Position numbers and translations under genes: made by a program
In this document: piece by piece, positions 45,446 through 54,680 of the stretch
How positions within the stretch are numbered: the stretch's first letter is position 1
How the letters are laid out: every line of letters begins with the position of its first letter
Origin: Legionellaceae bacterium
Lineage (GTDB): Bacteria > Pseudomonadota > Gammaproteobacteria > Legionellales > Legionellaceae
DNA length: 64,000 nucleotides
Reading direction: 5' to 3'
NCBI GenBank assembly: GCA_029210265.1
Contig: JARGNP010000009.1
Span: 1-64,000, forward strand
The notes under the pieces: model-generated
The model's database searches: none
The model's input: only the letters and a program-made list of their open reading frames with translations
What the model was told of the DNA's origin: nothing

Positions 45446-46579
45446 TCATACGTTTTGTATAAGTGCCACCGCACTAACAATAACGCCTAGTATTGCCAAA
45501 CACCTCATCCACACATAACGTTGTGCGATTTGAAAGCCTTCACTTGCCATGCTTCTTATGTGCTCTAGTTTGTCGCGTCTTGAGTTTTTGTTGAATTTGG
45601 TATGAATAACTCGTCCATGATTGTTGAAATATATAGGCTCTATGCCCCCAAAGTAGGGGAGGTAATAATCGGTAAAAATCTGTTCTCCAGGAAGGATGTC
45701 TTTTGTTGTAACAAAAGCAATAAATTCAATTCCATTTAAGCAATGCCGCTTATTTTTGGTATTGGCAATCATATGGTTTTTGTTGTTTACCGTTGTTGGA
45801 GCATGATTAATAAAACGTGTGAGGTTACCTTGTTGTTCGGCATCCGTGCTCAAATTAAGTATATCCAAGTCTTTTTCATATAAGAATATAAACGATTTGG
45901 TTGGTTTTAGGACCTTAAGACCTGCATAAATGCTAAAGGGCGTATTTTTTTTGATGAGCGTTCGTGCGAACACACCGAATCCAATGATCGGGTCGATATA
46001 ACGGAGTTCACAACACGTTAAATCGATGGAAGAACTTAAGGCTTGTATAGCTTCGGGTGTTGTCTCGTATAAACGGTCGCCATCAATTTTAATAGGTAGT
46101 TTATCAAGCGTGATGTTATTTTCATGAATAATAAGATCGTCAGAAAAAAAGAAAGGTAGACCTAAATGTTTACTGGTAAAACGGTTCAGTTCTTCCACGG
46201 TGATCGTACTGTTTGATGCTTTTCGATAGTTCAATGAGAAATGAAGATTGTCTATAACGCGTGATTGTTTAAATTGAGCTGATGGTTTGATCGTAAATTG
46301 GCATGCCAGGGGGGCGTCCGTATTGATGAGGACCGAGTAAACAAAAATAGCACTGTAAAATAATCCGTTGAGATCATCATAGATGTATTCAAAGTGATGA
46401 TTGGGTTTAGGTGTGTAGGGCTCAAGTAAGAGAGGGTGCATGAACGGTTCATGGCCGAGATCGTGTATGTTATTAAGTTGACGCCCATCTGATCGTGTAA
46501 CAAGGCCCGTTAGGACATCAATCGTTACATGTTTCAGTGAGGTATCTGGGGTATGATTCGTGAGTGTAATATTAACCAA
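45446..46579 (-). CDS. SET-domain protein with C-terminal membrane anchor; candidate effector
   Basis: 377 residues. A C-terminal region (about 192-310) has SET-methyltransferase motifs in order: GFGVFA (200-205, cofactor-binding GxG), IYAG (217-220), NLTRFINHAP (252-261; eukaryotic proteins read RFxNHSxxPN), and ILPGEQIFTDYY (295-306, the catalytic Tyr strand). The N-terminal 190 residues match nothing I know. A hydrophobic helix (about 358-376) ends the protein, preceded by basic residues, suggesting tail-anchoring in a membrane. SET effectors that methylate host histones or other proteins are known from Legionella and Chlamydia; here function is inferred. Start codon is TTG with GAGAG upstream; the next in-frame ATG is 46 codons on. 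Confidence 0.8.
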   Translation of the reverse strand: MVNITLTNHTPDTSLKHVTIDVLTGLVTRSDGRQLNNIHDLGHEPFMHPLLLEPYTPKPNHHFEYIYDDLNGLFYSAIFVYSVLINTDAPLACQFTIKPSAQFKQSRVIDNLHFSLNYRKASNSTITVEELNRFTSKHLGLPFFFSDDLIIHENNITLDKLPIKIDGDRLYETTPEAIQALSSSIDLTCCELRYIDPIIGFGVFARTLIKKNTPFSIYAGLKVLKPTKSFIFLYEKDLDILNLSTDAEQQGNLTRFINHAPTTVNNKNHMIANTKNKRHCLNGIEFIAFVTTKDILPGEQIFTDYYLPYFGGIEPIYFNNHGRVIHTKFNKNSRRDKLEHIRSMASEGFQIAQRYVWMRCLAILGVIVSAVALIQNV

Positions 46580-46653
46580 TGTGGGTCTCTCAGGTTTTTT
46601 AAATCTATGCTGATATTAATACAGCAAGTAAATTTTGAGCGGTAGGGGGAATG

Positions 46654-47376
46654 TTAAGACCAATAGGTGTAATCCCCTTGATATATTTCATCAGCGTCAA
46701 CTTCAATCTTAGCTTGCGGTGTTGCGGTGTGTCGATCAGCAAACATACTTAAATCTACGCGTTGGGCTGCTTTAGTTTTGCTATCTATCTGAGCAATCAG
46801 TGGCGTGATATCACACGCATTTGTGGTATTGATTACAAGATCGGCTGAAGATTTGCATGGCTCTACAAATACATCAAACATCGGTTTTACGTGGTGTGTG
46901 TATTGAGTCAAGATATCTTCCATATTTCTACCACGTTTGGTTATATCGCGCCTAAGACGTCGTATCAAACAAATATCTGCATCGGCATCTACAAAAAGTT
47001 TTATGTCATATAATGCGGTGAGGTATGCGTGGTGTAGAATTAAAATACCTTCAATAATAATCATAGCTTTAGGTGAAACACGAAGGGTTTGTTCTTGACG
47101 GGCATGCGTTGCAAAATCATAGGTTGGCATGTCAATGCTCTCAGCCTGTTTTAGCTGTTGGAGATGCTGCGTTAAAAGCTCAAAATCGATGCTGTTAGGA
47201 TGGTCAAAATTAATATTATCTCGCTCTTGTGGAGTGATATGGCGTAAATCGTTGTAATAATTATCTGAAGAAATCGTTAGGCATTGATCTTCGCTATAAT
47301 ATTGATGAAGTTCGTGTGCGATGGTTGTTTTTCCTGAGCCTGATGCGCCAGCGATGGCAATAAGGGTTGTTTTCAT
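46654..47376 (-). CDS. udk: Uridine kinase
   Basis: Phosphorylates uridine and cytidine (pyrimidine salvage). 240 residues: P-loop GASGSGKTT (about 10-18), SSDNYYNDLRHITPQER, NFDHPNSIDFELL, IIEGILILHH and the lid RRLRRDITKRGR, all diagnostic. About 25 residues longer than usual at the C-terminus (from MFADRHTATPQAK). Separate from fliA by a divergent gap of 132 bp. Confidence 0.92.
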   Translation of the reverse strand: MKTTLIAIAGASGSGKTTIAHELHQYYSEDQCLTISSDNYYNDLRHITPQERDNINFDHPNSIDFELLTQHLQQLKQAESIDMPTYDFATHARQEQTLRVSPKAMIIIEGILILHHAYLTALYDIKLFVDADADICLIRRLRRDITKRGRNMEDILTQYTHHVKPMFDVFVEPCKSSADLVINTTNACDITPLIAQIDSKTKAAQRVDLSMFADRHTATPQAKIEVDADEIYQGDYTYWS

Positions 47377-47442
47377 GCTTATACATCCTTGTTAAAAAAA
47401 TAGGTAAAAAATATCTATAGGATTGCATTTTGTTAAGCCGCA

Positions 47443-47471
47443 TTGCAAGGATGCTTATTATGGTCAATACT
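47443..47471 (+). promoter_or_regulatory. Possible promoter of the fliA-like gene
   Basis: TTGCAA (47443-47448) and AATACT (47466-47471) with a 17-bp spacer, 37 bp upstream of the sigma-factor start, in the divergent gap with udk. Called by eye. Confidence 0.35.
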
Positions 47472-47508
47472 GTTTTTATAGGATATTGGATTAAGGCGAG
47501 CGTACTTG

Positions 47509-48255
47509 ATGGATAGGGATGGCCTCAAAGAGCCTGTGTCGGGCAGTAGCTGCGTTAAAAATCAATTGAATGCACAGGCGAAAGAAGTGCTGGTGCGAAC
47601 GCATACGCTCTTAATTAAACGTATTGCGTATCATCTGTTAGGGCGCCTACCGCGCTCGATTCAGCTTGATGATTTAATGCAAGCCGGTATGGTGGGTTTA
47701 TTGGAAGCTGCAACGCGTTATGACGAAAGCAAAGGTGCTTCGTTTGAGACCTATGCAGGCATTCGTATTCGTGGACATATGCTGGATGAGGTGCGTCGGA
47801 ATGACTGGGTGCCGCGTTCGGTTTACCGTAATGCGCGCATGATTGCTGAGGCGGTTCGTCAGGTAGAAAATAAACTTAATCGTGATGCCAAAGATAGTGA
47901 TGTTGCTGAAGAGCTGGGTGTCAATCTTGACGAATATCACCATATGTTGAATGCTGCGACCGGTGCGCATTTGTATGGATTCGATGATTTGGGCGTGACG
48001 GATGATTCACTTAAAAGTGAAGGTGCCGCAGCTTTGCCTGAGCCACAAGCGCGTGTTATGAAAGATGATTTCAAAAAGCAATTGACTGAAATTATTGATG
48101 GTTTGCCGGAAAAAGAACGTTTGGTTTTGTCACTTTATTATGAACATGAATTAAATCTTAAAGAGATTGGTGATTTACTTGGGGTGAGTGAATCACGTGT
48201 TTCACAACTTCATGGTCAAGCTACGCATCGTATTCGATCACGTATTGAAGATTAA
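47509..48255 (+). CDS. fliA: FliA-family (sigma-28) RNA polymerase sigma factor
   Basis: Alternative sigma factor of the flagellar/sigma-28 type. 248 residues with region 2 (LPRSIQLDDLMQAGMVGLLEA, then FETYAGIRIRGHMLDEVRR), region 3 (WVPRSVYRNARM) and region 4 (EKERLVLSLYYEHELNLKEIG, LGVSESRVSQLHGQA). It stands alone: no flagellar, chemotaxis or anti-sigma (flgM) gene is in the window. ATG 47509 is preferred over the TTG just before it because AAGGCGAG is at normal spacing. It may control motility genes elsewhere, or a transmissive-phase programme as in Legionella. Confidence 0.9.
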   Translation: MDRDGLKEPVSGSSCVKNQLNAQAKEVLVRTHTLLIKRIAYHLLGRLPRSIQLDDLMQAGMVGLLEAATRYDESKGASFETYAGIRIRGHMLDEVRRNDWVPRSVYRNARMIAEAVRQVENKLNRDAKDSDVAEELGVNLDEYHHMLNAATGAHLYGFDDLGVTDDSLKSEGAAALPEPQARVMKDDFKKQLTEIIDGLPEKERLVLSLYYEHELNLKEIGDLLGVSESRVSQLHGQATHRIRSRIED

Positions 48256-48364
48256 TCTGGATTAATCTGTATAATGTGGTGGATTTCAGTTGGTCAGCGC
48301 TTGCTTTCTATGTAAAATAACTCATCGTTTGAAATCAAGCCATCACAACACGTCAAGGGTCGTT

Positions 48365-49474
48365 ATGTTAGAAGTGAACCAGGTCAATCAGACTTTGGAT
48401 GATTTATCGAAGCGTATTGCAGCATTGGGGCAGTATTTAGAGCTGGATGTGAAGGCTGAGCGCCTAGAAGAAGTGACGCGTGAGCTAGAGCTTCCAAGTG
48501 TTTGGGACGATCCGGATAGAGCACAAGCCTTAGGGCGTGAACGAGCACAGCTCGAAGCCGTTGTGGTACGGATTAATGCGCTTGGGTCGAGTGTGCTTGA
48601 TTTAAAAGATTTATTCGACATGGCGCGTGAAGAGTCGGACGAACAAACGATTCATGAACTGGCCGATGAAGTGGCGGCAATTCAAAAAGAAGTGGAAGGG
48701 CTTGAATTTAGACGAATGTTTTCAGGTGAGCAGGACGTATCCAATGCTTTTGTTGATATTCAATCAGGCTCAGGCGGGACCGAAGCACAAGATTGGGCTG
48801 AAATATTATTACGTATGTATTTACGCTGGGGTGAGCAGCATGGGTTTGATGTGAGCTTGCTTGAATGTTCGGCGGGGGATGTCGCCGGTATTAAAAGTGC
48901 GACGATACAAATGACGGGTGAGTATGCTTACGGTTGGCTTCGAACCGAAACAGGGGTTCATCGTTTGGTAAGAAAATCACCGTTTGACTCGGGTAATCGT
49001 CGTCATACGTCGTTTGCGTCTGTTTTTGTGACGCCTGAAGTTGATGATGATATTGAAATTGAGATTAATCCGGCTGATTTACGTATTGATACCTACCGTG
49101 CATCGGGCGCAGGCGGGCAGCATGTGAATAAGACCGATTCCGCGATTCGAATTACACATATGCCTACGAATATTGTCGTGCAGTGCCAAAATGATCGAAG
49201 TCAGCATAAAAATAGAGATCAAGCGATGAAGCAGTTGCGCGCTAAATTATATGAGCATGAGCAACAAAAACAGATGGCGGAACAAGCCTCGTTAGAGGCG
49301 AGTAAGTCAGATATTGGCTGGGGCTCTCAAATTCGTTCGTATGTTTTAGACCAATCACGCATTAAAGATTTACGTACCGGCGTTGAGACGAGTAATACAC
49401 AAGCCGTTCTTGATGGCGATTTAGACCAATTTATTGAAGCCAGTTTAAAGGCAGGAGTAAGTGAGAATGACTGA
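48365..49474 (+). CDS. prfB: Peptide chain release factor 2, without programmed frameshift
   Basis: RF2 recognises UAA and UGA stops. 369 residues from ATG 48365 ([24 protein letters not shown] upstream). The tripeptide anticodon SPF ([16 protein letters not shown]) and the GGQ catalytic loop ([14 protein letters not shown]) are present. The usual in-frame TGA and +1 frameshift site near codon 25 is absent: the frame reads straight through [16 protein letters not shown]. An upstream extension of the frame to 48290 is not supported. Its end overlaps lysS by 8 bp. Confidence 0.96.
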   Translation: MLEVNQVNQTLDDLSKRIAALGQYLELDVKAERLEEVTRELELPSVWDDPDRAQALGRERAQLEAVVVRINALGSSVLDLKDLFDMAREESDEQTIHELADEVAAIQKEVEGLEFRRMFSGEQDVSNAFVDIQSGSGGTEAQDWAEILLRMYLRWGEQHGFDVSLLECSAGDVAGIKSATIQMTGEYAYGWLRTETGVHRLVRKSPFDSGNRRHTSFASVFVTPEVDDDIEIEINPADLRIDTYRASGAGGQHVNKTDSAIRITHMPTNIVVQCQNDRSQHKNRDQAMKQLRAKLYEHEQQKQMAEQASLEASKSDIGWGSQIRSYVLDQSRIKDLRTGVETSNTQAVLDGDLDQFIEASLKAGVSEND

Positions 49475-50993
49475 CGCAACCCATGCGGCTGATAATGCAG
49501 ATAATCATGCAGTAGAAAATTTGGATGTGTATGACGTACGTAAACAAAAACTTGCAGATTTACGTAAAGATGGATTCGATTTTCCGAATGCATTCCGTCG
49601 CGATGCGCTTGCTGCGGATTTAAATAAAACCTATGGTGATATTGAAAAAGAAGCGTTAGCTGAACAAGCAGTTTCTGCAGCGATTGCGGGGCGTGTTGTG
49701 TTACGACGCGTGATGGGGAAGGCTAGTTTTTTCCATATTCAAGATGTTTCAGGTCGTATTCAAGTGTATGCACGCGCCAACGAACTACCTGAAATTTACG
49801 AGCAGTTTAAGCAGTGGGATTTAGGTGATATTGTTGGTGTAACAGGAAAATTATTTATTACAAAAACGGGTGAGCTTACGCTGCATGCTGATAGCCTGCA
49901 GTTGCTGACTAAATCACTACGACCGCTGCCTGACAAATTTCATGGTTTAGCTGACCAAGAAATGCGGTATCGTAAGCGTTATGTTGATTTAATTGCCAAC
50001 GAAGAAACGCGCCGCGCGTTTATGTTGCGCTCAAAATTAATTCAAGTGTTTCGGCAATTTATGGATAGTCATGCATTTTTGGAAGTAGAAACACCGATGA
50101 TGCACCCGATTCCAGGCGGTGCTGTGGCGCGTCCGTTTGTTACGCATCATCATGCTTTAGGTATGGATATGTTTTTGCGCATCGCGCCTGAGCTGTATTT
50201 AAAACGCCTAGTTGTAGGTGGTTTTGAACGTGTGTATGAAATTAATCGTAATTTTAGAAACGAGGGTATTTCTACGCGCCACAATCCTGAATTTACGATG
50301 ATTGAATTTTACCAAGCGTATGCTGATTATCATGATTTAATGAATTTTACCGAGCAATTATTTCATAAAATTTGTGACGATGTTGTGGGAACGCGTCAAG
50401 TGACATATCAAGGCAAAATTTTAGATTTTGATAAGCCGTTTGCACGCGTTAGCGTTAAACAAGCAATTTTAAATCACCACCCTGAATTATCAGAAGCAGA
50501 CTTAAGTACAAAAGATGCTTGTCAGGCTGTGCTTGATAAATTTGAGTTAGCTTATAAAGCTACGGATGGTGTGGGAAAATTACAATTAATTATGTTTGAA
50601 GAGCGCGTTGAACACTTGCTCATTCAGCCGACGTTTGTGATGGATTATCCAACGGAAGTTTCGCCACTTGCTAGGCGTAGCGATAACGACCCTGAAGTGA
50701 CGGATAGGTTTGAGTTGTTTATTGCAGGTCGTGAAATTGCGAATGGTTTTTCTGAGCTCAACGACGCAGAAGATCAAGCTGAGCGCTTTAAACGGCAGGT
50801 AGAAGATAAAGATGCGGGTGATTTAGAAGCCATGCATTTTGATCATGATTATATTGAGGCGCTGGAGTATGGGATGCCACCAACGGCCGGTGAGGGGATT
50901 GGTATTGACCGTTTGGTCATGTTATTTACTGATGCGCCATCGATTCGTGATGTGGTGTTGTTCCCGCATTTGAGGCATGACAAAACCAGCTAA
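49467..50993 (+). CDS. lysS: Lysyl-tRNA synthetase, class II
   Basis: Charges tRNA-Lys. 508 residues from ATG 49467 (AGGAG about 12 bp upstream). Anticodon-binding OB domain at the N-terminus ([19 protein letters not shown]), class II motif 2 [20 protein letters not shown] and motif 3 [21 protein letters not shown] (here given as positions about 477-497). The prfB-lysS pair is a conserved arrangement. A 17-bp hairpin begins within its last codons. Confidence 0.97.
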   Translation: MTDATHAADNADNHAVENLDVYDVRKQKLADLRKDGFDFPNAFRRDALAADLNKTYGDIEKEALAEQAVSAAIAGRVVLRRVMGKASFFHIQDVSGRIQVYARANELPEIYEQFKQWDLGDIVGVTGKLFITKTGELTLHADSLQLLTKSLRPLPDKFHGLADQEMRYRKRYVDLIANEETRRAFMLRSKLIQVFRQFMDSHAFLEVETPMMHPIPGGAVARPFVTHHHALGMDMFLRIAPELYLKRLVVGGFERVYEINRNFRNEGISTRHNPEFTMIEFYQAYADYHDLMNFTEQLFHKICDDVVGTRQVTYQGKILDFDKPFARVSVKQAILNHHPELSEADLSTKDACQAVLDKFELAYKATDGVGKLQLIMFEERVEHLLIQPTFVMDYPTEVSPLARRSDNDPEVTDRFELFIAGREIANGFSELNDAEDQAERFKRQVEDKDAGDLEAMHFDHDYIEALEYGMPPTAGEGIGIDRLVMLFTDAPSIRDVVLFPHLRHDKTS

Positions 50994-51018
50994 TCGAACT
51001 TGATTAGCTGGTTTTGTC
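50979..51018. terminator. Long hairpin terminator overlapping the lysS stop (bidirectional)
   Basis: Perfect 17-bp inverted repeat (50979-50995 and 51002-51018) with a 6-nt loop. The arms end in AAAA/TTTT, so RNA from either strand has U residues near the base. It includes the lysS stop codon and lies 8 bp from the stop of the convergent gene on the minus strand, so it probably ends both transcripts. Confidence 0.75.
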
Positions 51019-51025
51019 TAAAGAG

Positions 51026-51643
51026 TTATATATTTATCGACTTGAAAGACGTGTCTATATCTTCAACATCGCTATCACTATCGTCAAGACAAAGTAAATC
51101 TTTACTCCAGGGACTTGATGTTGTAGGCCTGCTTGTGGGGGCGAGCGTCATAAGTGCCATGGTAAATGATGCAATAAACTGCGCTTTTGCGTCTTCAATG
51201 GGATTTCGATTAGGATCTTTATATGCTGCTTTAAAAACAAGTTCTGCTTGTTCTTTTGCAGTGCAATAAAGTGCATTAGCTTGATCGGGTGATTCGTCAC
51301 CATTGATACTCATAAAACATTGTCGGTATTCGTTTTTTAACGTGATGGCTTTTTCTCTCAGCACGTTTATTGCGTCTTCTTCTGTTGTTTCTATGCTTTG
51401 TAAAGCAAGTGTGTCTGCAAATTTGTCTGAAGCCTCCATCACACGATCAAATGATGATGCCCAAAATTTAATAGGAGAACTTCGCTCTAAGCCTGCAGGT
51501 ATTGGTGTGGCAGGGCGTGGCGTTACAGAACGTAGTGTGGGGGAGGCATTTAGGCGTTGCTTTTTTTCAGTCAGCTCCAGTTGAGCTGCAAATGTATGGT
51601 TTACTTTTAGGACAAGTTGGGTTATTTGATCAGGAGTAAACAT
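51026..51643 (-). CDS. Unknown protein behind a PmrA-like box; candidate Dot/Icm effector
   Basis: 205 residues, no signal peptide, no membrane helix, no recognised family. Predicted mainly helical (about 1-35, 60-110, 120-165) with a Thr/Pro-rich linker (about 38-55) and an acidic Ser-rich tail with LCLDDSDSDVEDIDTSF. GAGGTGG 5 bp upstream supports ATG 51643 over a GTG three codons earlier. The gene sits just downstream of icmF on the same strand, but a promoter-like region with a PmrA-type repeat lies between them. A short acidic C-terminus, isolation and the PmrA-like box together suggest a translocated substrate; not proven. Confidence 0.65.
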   Translation of the reverse strand: MFTPDQITQLVLKVNHTFAAQLELTEKKQRLNASPTLRSVTPRPATPIPAGLERSSPIKFWASSFDRVMEASDKFADTLALQSIETTEEDAINVLREKAITLKNEYRQCFMSINGDESPDQANALYCTAKEQAELVFKAAYKDPNRNPIEDAKAQFIASFTMALMTLAPTSRPTTSSPWSKDLLCLDDSDSDVEDIDTSFKSINI

Positions 51644-51694
51644 AAGTTCCACCTCGATAAATTAGGAGAAGAACTTGAATGATACCATGTGTTT

Positions 51695-51711
51695 ATTAAG
51701 CGGGCATTAAG
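51695..51711 (-). promoter_or_regulatory. PmrA-like box upstream of the 205-residue gene
   Basis: On the minus strand CTTAAT-N5-CTTAAT: two perfect copies 11 bp apart, equal to the core of the Legionella PmrA consensus (cTTAATatT-N2-cTTAATatT). It lies about 50 bp upstream of the start codon. A TATCAT further downstream is a possible -10, although its distance from the box is shorter than usual. Confidence 0.5.
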
Positions 51712-51720
51712 GCGTCGCCC

Positions 51721-51758
51721 AAGAAGCTATTACAAGAAGCTATTACAAGATGCTATTA
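51721..51758. repeat. 13-bp tandem repeat at the icmF 3' end
   Basis: Three copies of AAGAAGCTATTAC (51721-51733, 51734-51746, and a diverged third to 51758). The third includes the icmF stop codon on the minus strand. Because copies abut the PmrA-like box region, changes in number would alter the spacing between icmF and the next gene. Confidence 0.75.
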
Positions 51759-54680
51759 AGTAACACAGTCTTCTAATTTGAAATCAGCCAAAATACCTGG
51801 GGTAAAGGGATTCAGCGCGCTCTCTGCTTTGAGTAAGTAGCGTCCTGAGTCTCCGTTGATTTCAAATAAAACATGAAGTTTTGAACCGTCGTTTTTATCT
51901 AATAAAACATTAAATTTCTGTAAGATTTTAAATAAGGCCCACGGGCCTTTTTCAGCAAGTTCGTATTGCTTGCCTTCGATGGAATGTAAAATTAACTGTG
52001 CATTAGACTCTGGCCAAATAAAGCTGGTTGCGGTGTCGGTATTTTGCGTGTCTCGAAGACGTCGGCTTCCTAGAGAGAGTTCAAGTCCGGCGATGATTGG
52101 ATCTAAGTTTATTTTTTGTAAGCTAAAATTAATTTGGCTCGATGCGTTTTCGTCAGGAAAAAACATGGCGGTGATGACGTTGGCATGAACGAGTTGTTGA
52201 ATCATATCTTGATTGATTGGTAGCGCATGGCCGTCGGCTTCTTGCCTTGTCCATTCGGGCTGTGATGTATCTAAGAAAGGTTTAATATAGTTTTCAGCAA
52301 AGGTGTTGAGTACACCATGGGGTGCAAAAAAACGGTTAAAATCTGCGAGTTCAATTTCTTCTGAAGCATTTGCGTCCAGCGGATAGCGATGAACAATGGC
52401 GCGCTGGTATTCGGGAAGAATATGTTGTACCCATTGAGCATTGACGAATTTTTTTGTGTCACTCAGCAAGAGAAACCAGGCATCATCTGCAATTTGTTCG
52501 GTCCATGACGCAACAGGCTCGGGAAGTTGTTTTGCATTAGCATAGAGTGTTGAGAGTGCGTTACGAGGTCCTTTGTTTTGAAACCGCTGCTTGGTCAGCG
52601 TGAAGGCTGTTTGGCCCTCATCTTGGACGACGGTAAGGGTATTTAAGAATTGGCGTAATTCGCGTATATCCAAAGCCAAATCACGTAACCCTGATTCGCT
52701 CACCAAGCTTAAATTCGTAAAGTGGCTGGCAACCTGCTGATTAAAAACCGTGTTTTGATGTTCTAGATCGGGACTTGTTTGTGCTTGAATAAAATGGGTA
52801 AGCTCACGTAGCGTATCTGCTTGATCAAAGATGCTAAGTAGCCGTTGTCCTTCAGTGTAATTTTGAACATGATGCGGTGAGGTATGTTTTATAAATTTTT
52901 TCCACCACGTCAGGTAATCGTATGCGTAAGCTTGCTCAAGTAAGCTGGGTAAGTTATCTAAATCATGGCGCTCCAAAATCCAGTTGTCCAGTTGAAATTG
53001 AGACGATGCATGAGGAATATTTAAACTGGTTTGTTGAAAGCCTTCTTTTAGAAAATACAGCGGAACGTCTGATGCACCTAAATTAAAACCATCCCAGTTT
53101 AGCTTTTTTGTATCAGAAGAAAAACTTTCTTTCAGTAAAGAATAATAGAGGTAACCTACGGGTAGGGCATTAAGATAAGCACGGGTATCACGCACCAGCT
53201 GTTGATTGATATCCAGTGCTTTTTGCGGTGCAATCAGTGTTTTGTTTAATAGCTCAAGTTGACGCGTAAAATCTTCAGACGCATTATTTTTTTCCCAGTG
53301 CTGTTGGAACCAGCTGATGATTTCGTTATGACTGCGCTTGGATGGATCGCCTAATTCAATATAAATTTTTAAGGCATGATAACGAGCCGAAGTGTTTTGA
53401 TCGGGATCGCGAAGCGCATGCTCAAGCGTTCTAAGCATTTGAGGTAGAAAATCATTGTGTACATGTTGTTTTGAGGTTAAATCAACCTGAGCTTGAAGTT
53501 GCTGTAGTGCTGGCGGTGATAAACGATTGAGTTTTATTTTTTCTAAGGCATCTGCGGCTTTAGATAAATGAAACAGCGCATTATTTTGTTTATTAGACTG
53601 TTGGTTTAAGCTGTCATAAGCCAAAAGTTCTTTGGTTACGTTATCTAGCACGCGTGAAGAGGCCACATGATGATGAATAATAAAGGCGAGTGAAAGCCCG
53701 ACTAAGCAAGATGCAGCGCGCAGTACGTGCTTCTGAGCGACTGCAGGGCGTGGAGCCGTATGCTGTGTTTGGCGTTGGAATGCATCAAGTGCACCATCAA
53801 TAAAATAAGCGCGATCATTGCTAGACTGAGGTATTTGTGTAGGCAATGCTAATGCATATTCATGACAAATTTTTTGATTGAGATGATCCGCACTCATGCC
53901 TCCCTGTTGGGCACTCGTAAAATAGATGGCGCATACGCGGCAACGCTTGGGCGAAATTTGCTTGAGTAAGCTCTCGATAGCTAGTTGAAAGTTGGCCAGC
54001 TGTAACGGAAACTCTCGAATTAAACTGCGTTTAAGGCTTGAACGAACAGGGTGCACTTTTTGGAGCATTTCTTGGCTCAGAGACTGAAGCAAGTATTCAA
54101 AGCGTGCGTGATAATTATGAGCAAGTTTACCTTTTTTTTGTCCCCAATCGACAGAGAACCCAAGGGGTTTATTTTGATCCAGTCGTTTGTCATGCTGGAA
54201 AAAATCATAAAAACCAGCCAAACTGTCGAGCTTTGTGAAAATAAATCCGGTATCGACTAAATACCCAAGGGCGCGCCCAAATCGTTGCAGTAATTGGGTA
54301 TGGCTTTGTGTTTGTTTTGTGAGTTCACTGGGCGAATGAATAATCAGTTCATTGATATCAATAGCCAAAAGCAGGCCTGTAATACGCAGTGCGCGATGGC
54401 AATGATTGAGTTGTTTTAATGTGTGTTGCAATAGGGTCGTGCTTTGATTCAGCCAAGCTTCGTCGAGATCAAGAATAATGCCTTGTGCGTTATAATAAAT
54501 TTCGGCGGTTCGTTCGGCATTGACCGTGATGTTCTTGTGCGTATCATGACGCAGCAAGGCGGCTTTGCCTTGCCCTGCCTTGCCTACGAGCAAAATAAAT
54601 GAAAGATTATTTTGATTGGGTTGCAATCCAACTAAAACTTTTTTTAATGCATCGGTCAGGGCAGTGAGTGATTTATCCAT
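51756..54680 (-). CDS. icmF: Dot/Icm protein IcmF
   Basis: IcmF, a large inner-membrane protein that with DotU/IcmH assembles and stabilises the Dot/Icm core; related to TssM of type VI systems. 974 residues, as in Legionella. The N-terminal nucleotide-binding-like region has GKAGQGKAA where a Walker A should end GK[ST], so ATP binding is doubtful. FIFTKLDSLAGFYDFF and the SVDWGQKKG segment are family marks. One membrane helix at about 324-344, then a long periplasmic domain ending with SLGSRRL. It overlaps icmH by 8 bp. In Legionella icmH-icmF follow icmB; here they lie 32 kb away. It is Dot/Icm rather than type VI because no tss genes are present. Confidence 0.93.
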   Translation of the reverse strand: MDKSLTALTDALKKVLVGLQPNQNNLSFILLVGKAGQGKAALLRHDTHKNITVNAERTAEIYYNAQGIILDLDEAWLNQSTTLLQHTLKQLNHCHRALRITGLLLAIDINELIIHSPSELTKQTQSHTQLLQRFGRALGYLVDTGFIFTKLDSLAGFYDFFQHDKRLDQNKPLGFSVDWGQKKGKLAHNYHARFEYLLQSLSQEMLQKVHPVRSSLKRSLIREFPLQLANFQLAIESLLKQISPKRCRVCAIYFTSAQQGGMSADHLNQKICHEYALALPTQIPQSSNDRAYFIDGALDAFQRQTQHTAPRPAVAQKHVLRAASCLVGLSLAFIIHHHVASSRVLDNVTKELLAYDSLNQQSNKQNNALFHLSKAADALEKIKLNRLSPPALQQLQAQVDLTSKQHVHNDFLPQMLRTLEHALRDPDQNTSARYHALKIYIELGDPSKRSHNEIISWFQQHWEKNNASEDFTRQLELLNKTLIAPQKALDINQQLVRDTRAYLNALPVGYLYYSLLKESFSSDTKKLNWDGFNLGASDVPLYFLKEGFQQTSLNIPHASSQFQLDNWILERHDLDNLPSLLEQAYAYDYLTWWKKFIKHTSPHHVQNYTEGQRLLSIFDQADTLRELTHFIQAQTSPDLEHQNTVFNQQVASHFTNLSLVSESGLRDLALDIRELRQFLNTLTVVQDEGQTAFTLTKQRFQNKGPRNALSTLYANAKQLPEPVASWTEQIADDAWFLLLSDTKKFVNAQWVQHILPEYQRAIVHRYPLDANASEEIELADFNRFFAPHGVLNTFAENYIKPFLDTSQPEWTRQEADGHALPINQDMIQQLVHANVITAMFFPDENASSQINFSLQKINLDPIIAGLELSLGSRRLRDTQNTDTATSFIWPESNAQLILHSIEGKQYELAEKGPWALFKILQKFNVLLDKNDGSKLHVLFEINGDSGRYLLKAESALNPFTPGILADFKLEDCVT

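Noticed and set aside
45426..45447. Hairpin between the RND pump and the SET gene
   Set aside because: The stem needs a three-base bulge and has no proper T-tract; too weak to call a terminator.
48290..48364. N-terminal extension of prfB from 48290
   Set aside because: The extension is basic and unrelated to RF2; ATG 48365 with AAGGGT gives the standard N-terminus.
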